Position numbers and translations under genes: made by a program. Shown one piece after another: positions 9,659 to 16,694 of a DNA stretch of 64,000 bases. Numbering within the stretch: the first letter of the stretch is position 1; the number at the start of each line of letters is the position of its first letter. The notes under the pieces are model-generated. The model made no database searches and was not told the origin of the DNA. It saw nothing but the letters and a program-made list of their open reading frames with translations. This DNA is from Bifidobacterium platyrrhinorum (GTDB lineage Bacteria; Actinomycetota; Actinomycetes; Actinomycetales; Bifidobacteriaceae), in the NCBI RefSeq assembly GCF_010667645.1, contig NZ_WHZV01000001.1, forward strand, positions 389,254 to 453,253. Direction: 5' to 3'.

Positions 9659-9964
9659 GTGATCATGAGCGAATCGAAACCAATCACCATCGGGGCGATC
9701 GAACCGTTCGCGCCGGGACCGGAGATGAAAGAGGAGCAACCGGCGGTCAGGGTGCTTGAGGAATCCGCGCAATTGCTCGAGGCATACCGGGACTGGGACG
9801 AAGGCGGAGAGACCGAATACCTGCGCCTCCGTCTGTTCGACAAAAGCGCGGACGTCATCCAGGCGACGGTGAACCTGCTCGCCTCCATGGGGGCATTGGA
9901 TTACGAGGTGAACGCCGCCATCAAACGCTGCCGTGAGCGCAACCGCGCCAAGGATCGGTACTGA
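9659..9964 (+). CDS. Small MazG-like nucleotide pyrophosphohydrolase-like protein
   Basis: A 101-residue protein. EESAQLLEAYRDWD followed by KSADVIQATVNLLASMG resembles the EExxE...ExxD helical metal-binding pattern of the all-alpha NTP pyrophosphohydrolase (MazG-like) group, including phage-type members with ADVIQA. If so it would hydrolyse nucleotide triphosphates to monophosphates. This is a weak assignment from motif shape. GAGGGGA at 9647-9653 serves GTG 9659 (5-nt gap); ATG 9665 is an alternative. The 3' end runs into a short tandem repeat that duplicates its stop-codon region. Confidence 0.55.
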   Translation: MIMSESKPITIGAIEPFAPGPEMKEEQPAVRVLEESAQLLEAYRDWDEGGETEYLRLRLFDKSADVIQATVNLLASMGALDYEVNAAIKRCRERNRAKDRY

Positions 9965-9992
9965 CGAGCGGTACTGACGAGCGGTACTGACC
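9957..9992 (+). repeat. 13-bp tandem repeat over a stop codon
   Basis: GGTACTGACGAGC occurs twice in tandem (9957-9969, 9970-9982) followed by a partial third copy. The first copy contains the TAC TGA end of the preceding gene, so the stop region has been duplicated by slippage. Confidence 0.7.
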
Positions 9993-10057
9993 GGTCGCGG
10001 ATGGGCATTGCGGGCAGCGGGGCGCGGGTGTCATGACCGAGCCCCGCCGCCCGGCCG

Positions 10058-10486
10058 TCAGCCGATCGCCGGGCGCACATCGAGCGTGCAGACGACGCCC
10101 GTCTCCCGGCGCACCCATTCGATGGCCTGCAGCGCGGCGATGTTCCACAGGGCGTGCGGGATGCCGCCCAGATCGGGCTGTTCCGCCCAGAAGGTCACGT
10201 CATCGTCGAACACGGTGACGACCGTGCCCTCGTCGGCCGGGGTGATCATCCGGTACAGGCGCTTCGCGAGCGTCGCGACGAACTCGTTCGCGGCGGCGAA
10301 CGTGTCATTGAGATGCTGGTCGGCCGTCACGGGAGGACCGACCAGCTCCCACGACTCCACGTCGGAGGCGTCCCAGTGCGCGGACTCGCCGCCCACCTTG
10401 CGTTCGATGGTCACGAACAGCCGGGCGAACTCGCCCGATGTCAGACCCGTGACCCGTCTGCGCGTCGCCAACTCAATGGGTGTCAT
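10058..10486 (-). CDS. Hypothetical protein, 142 aa
   Basis: A 142-residue soluble protein not recognised. It is acidic, with tryptophans spread along it (HWDASDVESWELVG, VTFWAEQPDLGG, IEWVRRETG) and no signal peptide or membrane segment. The frame is supported by GC-rich codon use like its neighbours and by AAGGAG 8-9 nt before the ATG at 10486. It sits alone between the MazG-like gene and the alcohol dehydrogenase gene, on the same strand as the latter. Confidence 0.6.
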   Translation of the reverse strand: MTPIELATRRRVTGLTSGEFARLFVTIERKVGGESAHWDASDVESWELVGPPVTADQHLNDTFAAANEFVATLAKRLYRMITPADEGTVVTVFDDDVTFWAEQPDLGGIPHALWNIAALQAIEWVRRETGVVCTLDVRPAIG

Positions 10487-10595
10487 GGTCGTGTTCTCCT
10501 TCCCGTGATCGCCGCAATCGCCGTGATCGCCGTATCCGGTGCGATTATCGCACGTCCCGGCCGATGAGAAAGCCGCCGGCCGGAGGCAGGGAGCG

Positions 10596-11741
10596 TCAGT
10601 AGAGCTCCTCGAAGATCTTGCGCACGCGGGCCGCGTCGAGCGGCACGTAGTTGTTGCGCATGAGACGCGCCTGCGTGGTCATCACACGGTCCGTGAACTC
10701 GGGCAGGTCCTCGCGTGTCACGCCATACTCGTGCAACGCCTTCTTCGGCAGCAGCTGGTCGATGAGCCTCTCCAACTCGTCGTACACGTCGGCCACATCG
10801 CAGCCGAGCAGTCCGGCGAGCACGCCGTTGAGCTTCGCGATCTCGCCGTCCGGCCTGATCTCCATGTAGTTGCGCAGCACGCCGGTGAACATCGCATAGT
10901 TCGACTCGCCGTGCGGCACATGGTACTTGCCGCCCAGCTGGTAGCTCAGCGCGTGCACGGCCGCGCAGCCGCCCGTGTCGAAGCTGATGCCCGCATAGTC
11001 GGAGGCGATGAGGAAGTCGGTCATCAGTTCATTGCGCTTCACGCGGCGCTTCTCGACGTCGCCGTCCGGGCCGCCGGCCTCGACGATCGCCTGATAGCCG
11101 CCCACGATCATGCGCATCGCCTCATAGCCGAACAGGCGCGTGTACGGGGTCGCGTTCGGGGAGAGCGTGGACTCGACCGAATGCACAAGCGCGTCGAGCG
11201 AGCTGGTCATGAACACGTGATCGGGCAGGCCGTACAGGAGTTCCGGGATGAGCACCGCATGGTCGGCGAACATCTCCGGACCGGCGATGCCCGCCTTGCA
11301 GCCGAGACGCGTGCGGTTGATGGCCGCGATCTCCGTGACCTCGCTGCCCGTGCCGCACGTGGTGGGCACGAGCACGAGCCCCACCGTGCGCTTGAAATCG
11401 GGCAGATGGTCGATGACCTCGTCGATCGACGCGCCGCCGGCCACGGCCACGATCTTCGACATGTCCATCACGGCGCCGCCGCCGATCGCGACGATGCGGT
11501 CGTAGTCGAACGCCTTCGCGTCCGAGATGATCGCGTCGATCATCACGTCGGTCGGCTCCTGGTTGCCGTACTTGTCGACGAGCAGCACGTTCGCGCCGTT
11601 GAGGTGGGACTTCAGGAACGCGTCGTGGATCATGCCGATGGTGACCACCAGATCGCGCGGGCCGAGTGCGAACTCCTCGGCGAACTCCTGGACCGTGTCG
11701 AACTGGTGGATGTCCTTCGGTCCGACGGTGAGCATCTTCAT
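10596..11741 (-). CDS. Iron-containing alcohol dehydrogenase, 4-hydroxybutyrate dehydrogenase-like
   Basis: A 381-residue group III (iron-dependent) alcohol dehydrogenase that interconverts an alcohol and its aldehyde with NAD(P). The nucleotide-binding GGGAVMDMSK motif, TCGTGSEVTEIAA, and the metal ligands in DALVHSVES, HALSYQLGG and HVPHGESN are all present. Overall it resembles the clostridial 4-hydroxybutyrate dehydrogenase more than AdhE or 1,2-propanediol oxidoreductase, but the substrate is inferred. The start at 11741 is set by AAGGAAGG 7 nt upstream. Two perfect 16-bp tandem repeats lie in the leader. It is monocistronic. Confidence 0.85.
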   Translation of the reverse strand: MKMLTVGPKDIHQFDTVQEFAEEFALGPRDLVVTIGMIHDAFLKSHLNGANVLLVDKYGNQEPTDVMIDAIISDAKAFDYDRIVAIGGGAVMDMSKIVAVAGGASIDEVIDHLPDFKRTVGLVLVPTTCGTGSEVTEIAAINRTRLGCKAGIAGPEMFADHAVLIPELLYGLPDHVFMTSSLDALVHSVESTLSPNATPYTRLFGYEAMRMIVGGYQAIVEAGGPDGDVEKRRVKRNELMTDFLIASDYAGISFDTGGCAAVHALSYQLGGKYHVPHGESNYAMFTGVLRNYMEIRPDGEIAKLNGVLAGLLGCDVADVYDELERLIDQLLPKKALHEYGVTREDLPEFTDRVMTTQARLMRNNYVPLDAARVRKIFEELY

Positions 11742-11766
11742 GATGTTGCCTTCCTTTGCGTTCCGT

Positions 11767-11798
11767 GTATGTTCCGTATGTTGTATGTTCCGTATGTT
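11767..11798 (-). repeat. Two 16-bp tandem repeats in the alcohol dehydrogenase leader
   Basis: GTATGTTCCGTATGTT (plus-strand reading) is repeated perfectly at 11767-11782 and 11783-11798, about 25-55 nt before the dehydrogenase start. Each unit contains two ATGTT-like half motifs. It may be a tandem operator or a slippage product. Confidence 0.6.
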
Positions 11799-11938
11799 GT
11801 GGTTTATGCGAATCGCTCCGCTGGCGCGTGATGATAGCCCCGTGACGTATCGGCCATGTTGCATTGACGGCGGGATGCCGTGGCGGGGAGCGATACGCGT
11901 ACGTCCGCTGCCCCGGTCGTGCCTTGGACGGGTGCCCC

Positions 11939-12082
11939 CTAATCGGTTCCGGCGCCGTCGTATGCGTTGCGGCGGCAGGCCTTGTCGCCGGCGTCGGCGT
12001 TCGGATCATAGGCGTCGGTCATCGGCGTATCCGCGCCGACGAGCCACGGTTCCGCGAAATCCATCATGGTGATATCCGACAT
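11939..12082 (-). CDS. Small peptide, 47 aa
   Basis: A 47-codon frame starting at ATG 12082 with a strong AAAGGAG site at correct spacing. The product begins MSDITMMDFAEPWLVGAD and is acidic and polar with one cysteine near the C-terminus (DKACRR). No family was recognised and no modification enzyme lies nearby, so nothing supports a bacteriocin or RiPP label. The good ribosome binding site and a coding-like sequence at the edge of an accessory region are the only support. The longer frame upstream is not believed because it crosses the motif array. Confidence 0.45.
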   Translation of the reverse strand: MSDITMMDFAEPWLVGADTPMTDAYDPNADAGDKACRRNAYDGAGTD

Positions 12083-12280
12083 GGTCGGCTCCTTTCCGAA
12101 GGTGGTCGCCTTGGTGGAGTCCATTCTGCCGGCATCGGATTGGCGTGTGCTCGGCATGGGGTGAGGGTCCGCCGACAATCCCGTGAAGAAACGGGGGTGG
12201 GGATGGACCGGTGCGGATATAGCGTCATGCGACGCCTTCTCCAGGGGAGCCTGGGGGCGATGTACATGGTTGCGCCGGTG
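12083..12280. other. Non-coding stretch before the first motif array
   Basis: Apart from the peptide's ribosome binding site at the left edge, no convincing gene or hairpin was seen here. Confidence 0.4.
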
Positions 12281-12513
12281 ATGTGCGGAGTTCGGAAGGG
12301 TACGTGCGGAGTTTGAGTGCGACGTGCGGAGTTCCGATGACCTCGTGCGGGGTCCGTCGCCGAAGACCTGTGTTGTGATGACAGGCATGTGGTTCGGGAT
12401 GCTTGGAATTCCGCCATTCCGGCTTGGACGAAGATGATGTGGTTTCCCGGTCTTCATGACCCGGCTCCGCACGTGGTCCTCCGAACTCCGCACGTATTCT
12501 TAAAACTCCGCAG
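12281..12513. mobile_element. Short element with phased inverted motif arrays (copy 1)
   Basis: Four direct copies of ACGTGCGGAGTTC-like motifs start at 12281, 12302, 12322 and 12343 (20-21 bp apart). Three inverted copies lie at 12463-12474, 12483-12495 and 12503-12513 with the same spacing. The outermost 30 bp on each side form an imperfect terminal inverted repeat. The core carries GAAGACCTG and CTTGGAATTCCGCCATT, also found in the second element at 21.2-21.5 kb. No transposase frame fits inside. It may be an internally deleted IS with multiple transposase-binding sites (IS21-like ends have this design) or a MITE; that is inference. Confidence 0.5.
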
Positions 12514-12611
12514 ATTCATGGCTGGTCGCGGTGTGTATGGTCATGATGGCGGCGTGCATGGGCTCATTCATGTCGGCTGCGCTTTATCCATATGGGATCC
12601 ATACGGGCCGT

Positions 12612-12866
12612 TTAGCGGAAACTGATGCCGCCCTTGTGCCCGGTCGCCTTGAACGGCATCGCGCGCCGGCCGGATTTCGCCGCGCCTTGGGCATTCGCAT
12701 TGACGGGGGATTGAAAGTGGAAGCTGCCGTCGGTGTGTTTAGGCTCGTTCCAGGAACGCCCGTTGCGTTGTGCTGGTCTCGGCCAGCCTGATGCATGCGC
12801 CGGCTGGGCGTCTTGTGACTGCGCTGTCGGTTGCATCGAATGGTTGTGATGTGTCATTACTGTCAT
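12612..12866 (-). pseudogene. Possible gene remnant, 84 codons
   Basis: An open frame whose C-terminal half (RSWNEPKHTDGSF, then KSGRRAMPFKATGHKGG) looks protein-like, but there is no ribosome binding site and no upstream homologous frame. The family is not recognised. It is most simply the 3' scrap of a lost gene between the motif array and the helicase; it could also be chance. Confidence 0.25.
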
Positions 12867-12946
12867 GGTTTCTGCTGGCGCACGATCAGAATCATCCGCC
12901 TGATTCCCGGAATGCCCGTCGTGCTTTCCCGCCGGAGGGGAGATGG

Positions 12947-13240
12947 TTACGCTACAAGTCGTTCCTGGCCTTTGGGGTACTCGATTCCTTCGTTACCGGC
13001 GGCATCCAGCTTGTCCTCGCGTTCTTGGTGGATCCGCAGAAGGGCGACCACCAGCCAGTTGATTGTCGTGATGGCATACATCAGTACGAGTATGTTGTTC
13101 CGGTTTTTCTTGGTGAATTCGACAATGGTCGATGCGGCATTCAGCGCCACGTTCACCATGCACAGTGTGGAGATCCTCGGCATTCTCATGACCGTCAGTA
13201 TATCGGTTGTCGGCATGTGGGAGTGCCGAGTGGTCATCAA
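12947..13240 (-). CDS. Possible small membrane protein
   Basis: A frame of 97 codons with one clear hydrophobic stretch (ILVLMYAITTINWLVVALL, about residues 49-67) followed by a charged tail. Base composition is lower in GC than the flanking core genes. Several internal ATG codons exist and none has a convincing ribosome binding site, so the true start is unknown and the gene may be decayed. Its 3' end lies about 80 nt from the preceding remnant. Confidence 0.35.
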   Translation of the reverse strand: MMTTRHSHMPTTDILTVMRMPRISTLCMVNVALNAASTIVEFTKKNRNNILVLMYAITTINWLVVALLRIHQEREDKLDAAGNEGIEYPKGQERLVA

Positions 13241-13295
13241 GACGGCGTGGCGTCACTATCCCTATCGGTTTATTGTTTCGACACCATGGAAAACA

Positions 13296-13323
13296 AAAAA
13301 CCGGTATATATTTACCGGTTTTT
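13296..13323. terminator. Bidirectional A/T-flanked hairpin
   Basis: AAAAACCGGTA (13296-13306) pairs perfectly with TACCGGTTTTT (13313-13323), giving an 11-bp stem with an A-run on one side and a T-run on the other. This can terminate transcription in both directions and isolates the helicase gene downstream. Confidence 0.75.
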
Positions 13324-13384
13324 GCTATGAGGTTTTACGGTGGACGCATCCGGAACGGAAGCTCATTGGAAGGAGGATGAGTTC

Positions 13385-14974
13385 ATGGATGGCGAGAGGT
13401 CCGGCGGATCGGGTCAACGCAAATCGCGGAATCGATTCGCCGGAGAACGGGAGAGGAACATCAGACGATTCCGCATGGAGGAGGAGCGTCGGCGGAAGGC
13501 CGGGAGACGGCGGGCGCAGAAACGTGCGGCGACCGAGGGGGTTCGTGAGTACGTCTTGGCGAATACGCCGAAGTCCATCGGTATGGCGATGCCGAGACGC
13601 CGGTTCGTCCTGCATGTCGGGCCGACCAATTCGGGCAAGACCCATGACGCATTGGAAACGTTGAAGAAGGCGCGGACGGGTGTGTATCTGGCCCCGCTCC
13701 GCTTGTTGGCGTTGGAGGTCGGTGAACGGCTGCGTGATGCGGGCATCCGTTCCAGTATCGTCACCGGCGAGGAGCAGGATATGGCGGATTCCGATACTCA
13801 TTTCAGCGGAACGGTGGAGATGCTGGACACCCACAGGGAATATGAGGTCGCCGTCATCGACGAGGCGCAGATGATCGCCGATTCTGATCGCGGTGGCGCC
13901 TGGACGCGCGCCATTCTGCAAGTGAGGGCTGAGGAGGTGCATGTCTGTATGAGTCCCGAAGCTTTGGGACTCGTCTTCCGATTGCTGGATCTGACCCCCA
14001 ATGAGGCGGAGGTCGTACAGCACGAACGTGCGAATGAATTGGTGGTCGAAGATGACGTGTGGGATGGTGACTTGCAGACGGGAGACGCTTATATCTGCTT
14101 CTCCCGCAGACAAGTACTCGAGGTGGCAGGGCGTTTCGAGCGTGACGGTCATCATCCGGCGGTCATCTATGGAGGATTGCCGTGGAGGGCCCGTCGTCGT
14201 GAGGCGGCGAAATTCCTCGAAGGCTCCGCCGATGTGCTGGTGGCGACCGATGCGATAGGCATGGGTCTTAACCTGCCGATTCGACGCATCATCTTCCATC
14301 AGCTCCATAAGTACGACGGGCGTTCCGATCGTCCTCTCACCGATTTGGAGATTAGGCAGATAGCCGGTCGAGCGGGTAGATACGGCATGTTCGAGGAGGG
14401 CAGAGTGACGGCGGTACGGCATAAGGACATGCTCCGACTGCGTGACTTGCTGGCTCCATTCCCCGTGGAACCCATCGATTATGCGTATCGTTCGTTCGAC
14501 TTGGCTCTGGGACTGGACGAACGATGGCCGTTGTCGCTGATCATGCGTTGCTGGAGGGAGACACGGCCGGGTGCTTCGTTCTTGCTGACCCAGGACGTGA
14601 GCACTCCGATCGAGGCCGCCATTTGGGTGGAACGTAAATATGGGAATGCCGGCATGGAGCGTGATATGGCGTATGATCTCGCGTTTCTGCCGTTCGAATG
14701 GGACGATCATGATCTGCGCGACGAATTCCGTTCGTCGGTCAGGAGGTTCATGCGTGGAGACGAGATGACATGGCTCGCGATGTTCGACGCCGATGGGAAT
14801 GATCTGAAGGAACTGGAACGTGGACTGAAGATTCTTGCATTCCGCTTCGCGTTCGCCCGTGCCGTGGGACTGCTTGACGATGATATGCTCACGGGATTCA
14901 ACGCGACGCGTGACCATTTGGAACGGATGCTGATCAATCTTCTCGACGGGCCTAAGGGCATTCTCATCAGATAG
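13385..14974 (+). CDS. SUV3-like DEAD/H-type RNA helicase
   Basis: A 529-residue superfamily 2 helicase resembling mitochondrial SUV3/SUPV3L1 rather than bacterial DEAD-box proteins. Walker A GPTNSGKT is at residues 79-86, followed by GVYLAPLRLLALEVGERL (a SUV3 hallmark) and TGEEQDMAD; the Walker B box is DEAQ (159-162); motif VI is QIAGRAGRYG near residue 325. The N-terminus (1-60) is Arg/Lys-rich. SUV3 enzymes unwind RNA for degradation with ATP. The start ATG 13385 has AAGGAGG at 13370-13376. Codon use is less GC-rich than in core genes, consistent with horizontal acquisition. No RNase partner is adjacent. Confidence 0.8.
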   Translation: MDGERSGGSGQRKSRNRFAGERERNIRRFRMEEERRRKAGRRRAQKRAATEGVREYVLANTPKSIGMAMPRRRFVLHVGPTNSGKTHDALETLKKARTGVYLAPLRLLALEVGERLRDAGIRSSIVTGEEQDMADSDTHFSGTVEMLDTHREYEVAVIDEAQMIADSDRGGAWTRAILQVRAEEVHVCMSPEALGLVFRLLDLTPNEAEVVQHERANELVVEDDVWDGDLQTGDAYICFSRRQVLEVAGRFERDGHHPAVIYGGLPWRARRREAAKFLEGSADVLVATDAIGMGLNLPIRRIIFHQLHKYDGRSDRPLTDLEIRQIAGRAGRYGMFEEGRVTAVRHKDMLRLRDLLAPFPVEPIDYAYRSFDLALGLDERWPLSLIMRCWRETRPGASFLLTQDVSTPIEAAIWVERKYGNAGMERDMAYDLAFLPFEWDDHDLRDEFRSSVRRFMRGDEMTWLAMFDADGNDLKELERGLKILAFRFAFARAVGLLDDDMLTGFNATRDHLERMLINLLDGPKGILIR

Positions 14975-15028
14975 TCTTTCAAATAACCGCGAATCCGTCG
15001 TTCGAGGTCGGCGGGGAAGGAGATGGCC

Positions 15029-15832
15029 ATGACAGTGATGTTGCGGGATGCCGCGTACGGGCAGGCGGTGGGGGACGCGCTCGGCGTGCCTTACGAGTTC
15101 AAAAAGCGCGGCAGCTTCCATGCGGAGACCATGACCGGCCATGGCACGCACGACCAACCGGCCGGCACATGGAGCGACGACACGAGCATGGCGCTCGCGA
15201 TCTGCGATTCCATCCGCGCGAACGACGGGCGCATCGACGTGACCGACATGCGCGCTCGATTCGAGGACTGGTACCGGCATGACGCGTACACCGTCGACGG
15301 CCTGTTCGACATCGGCAACACCACGGTCGAGGCGCTGACGACGGGCCGCGGCTGCGACGGCGAGTGGGACAACGGCAACGGTTCGCTGATGCGCACAATT
15401 CCGCTCGCGTTCACCGACGCGACTGACGATGAGATCCGTGCGGTGAGCGCGATCACGCACGCCCATCCGACGAGCATGGACGCCTGCGTGCGTCTGGTCG
15501 CGTTCGCGCGGCTGCTGATCGCCGGCCGTAAGCCGGTCCAGGCGCTGTCGGAGACGAAGCCGGTGCGCGCCGACGTGGCGTCGCTGCCGGAGACGGAGAT
15601 CCGTTCCGGCGGGTACGTGCTGAATACGCTGCTTGCCGCGATCTGGTGCCTGCTCACCACGGACTCGTATGCGGCATGCGTGCTGAAGGCCGTGAACCTC
15701 GGCGCGGACGCCGACACCACGGCCGCCGTGGCCGGGGGCCTCGCCGGCATCGTCTACGGCGTGGACGGAATCCCCGCCGACTGGATGGCGATGCTGCGCG
15801 GCAAACAGGTCATCGAACAATGCCTGTTTTGA
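15029..15832 (+). CDS. ADP-ribosylglycohydrolase (DraG family)
   Basis: A 267-residue ADP-ribosylglycohydrolase-fold enzyme, which removes ADP-ribose from modified proteins or hydrolyses related ADP-ribosyl compounds. Family motifs are present in order: GQAVGDALGVPYEF, GTWSDDTSMALAI (metal ligands), GNGSLMRTIPLAF and LGADADTTAAVAGGLAGI (metal ligands). GGAAGGAG at 15015-15022 favours ATG 15029; ATG 15023 overlaps that site. It follows the SUV3-like helicase by 54 nt on the same strand and might be cotranscribed. No ADP-ribosyltransferase gene was recognised next to it, although a Fic AMP-transferase is present at 54.9 kb. Confidence 0.88.
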   Translation: MTVMLRDAAYGQAVGDALGVPYEFKKRGSFHAETMTGHGTHDQPAGTWSDDTSMALAICDSIRANDGRIDVTDMRARFEDWYRHDAYTVDGLFDIGNTTVEALTTGRGCDGEWDNGNGSLMRTIPLAFTDATDDEIRAVSAITHAHPTSMDACVRLVAFARLLIAGRKPVQALSETKPVRADVASLPETEIRSGGYVLNTLLAAIWCLLTTDSYAACVLKAVNLGADADTTAAVAGGLAGIVYGVDGIPADWMAMLRGKQVIEQCLF

Positions 15833-15947
15833 TCACCGGGTGGGGAAATCGTCACTGCAAGACGAGACGGGTCATCGGTTTTTTCTGTGAGATGGCGTCA
15901 ATGGTTGTCCTCGTTCGCTGGACCTACGCATGCTGGGGTGATACTCA

Positions 15948-16694
15948 TTATCGTGTAACAATGGCGTAGCCTTCGGATTCGAGCAGTTGCATGAGCGTGA
16001 GACCGTATTCGGCGCGGGCAAGTCGGTGCGATGCGTCATCGACGGAGGACACCGGCCATGTCAGCAGGTTGAATCGTGAGGCTTGAATGGAAACGGATGG
16101 TGGACGCGACAGGTCGATGGCGATGTAACGTTCGTCCTCTGTCGGCGTGATGACGGCTTTCCTCTTCGACGGGCGGTGCCGGGTTGTGCCGTTGATGGAT
16201 GCTGCAGAAAGCGACGGTACTTCGCCTGTAAGACCGGTGAGACGCATCATGCCCGACATCGGGGGTACGCCGGTAGAGGTAAGGTTCGTCGGATCGGTCA
16301 ATCCCAGCAGCAGAGAGGACCGCGTGCCGAGCGGAACCGTATGCCGCGCCGTGCAGCGGTACAGTCCGTTATCGGTTTCGAGGAGATCGCTCACGTCGGT
16401 CAGCAACCGCGCGATATCCGACAGATTCCTGCGCATGCCGGCGCCGTGCTCGTACCATTCGAGTATGTCTGGGTACGGTCCCGCCAGATTGCGCAGCCAT
16501 GCAGCGCTTTTACGCGCGATGGTTGGTCTGCTGATTCCATAGGAGCCGCCGAAGCCATCGTCGAGGCAAAACGCCTGCATCCAGAACCGGAGCGCGGAGT
16601 ACGAGACTCGGCAGACGAACGACGTATCTTCCTCGCCGTGCATGCGGGGGATACCGAGATCGTCTGCCATGGTTCCCAGCAGATCACCGGCCAT
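15948..16694 (-). CDS. Unknown protein, third gene of the 16-20 kb cassette
   Basis: A 248-residue protein of unrecognised family. It contains aromatic-rich helices in the N-terminal half (SALRFWMQAFCLDDGFGG, DILEWYEHGAGMRRN) and a more polar C-terminal half with RYIAIDLSRP. No signal peptide, membrane segment or known catalytic motif is visible. Its ATG at 16694 overlaps the end of the upstream gene by 11 nt, so the two are translationally coupled and probably act together. It is the last gene before the convergent ADP-ribosylglycohydrolase gene. The frame is convincing from coupling and length; the function is unknown. Confidence 0.7.
   Translation of the reverse strand: MAGDLLGTMADDLGIPRMHGEEDTSFVCRVSYSALRFWMQAFCLDDGFGGSYGISRPTIARKSAAWLRNLAGPYPDILEWYEHGAGMRRNLSDIARLLTDVSDLLETDNGLYRCTARHTVPLGTRSSLLLGLTDPTNLTSTGVPPMSGMMRLTGLTGEVPSLSAASINGTTRHRPSKRKAVITPTEDERYIAIDLSRPPSVSIQASRFNLLTWPVSSVDDASHRLARAEYGLTLMQLLESEGYAIVTR

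Noticed and set aside
12281-12513. Considered as a CRISPR array.
   Set aside because: The repeats are only about 12 bp, spacers would be about 8 bp, both orientations occur, and there are no cas genes.
13325-15820. An 831-codon minus-strand frame opposite the SUV3-like helicase and DraG genes.
   Set aside because: Both plus-strand genes have full family motifs and ribosome binding sites; the antisense product has none.
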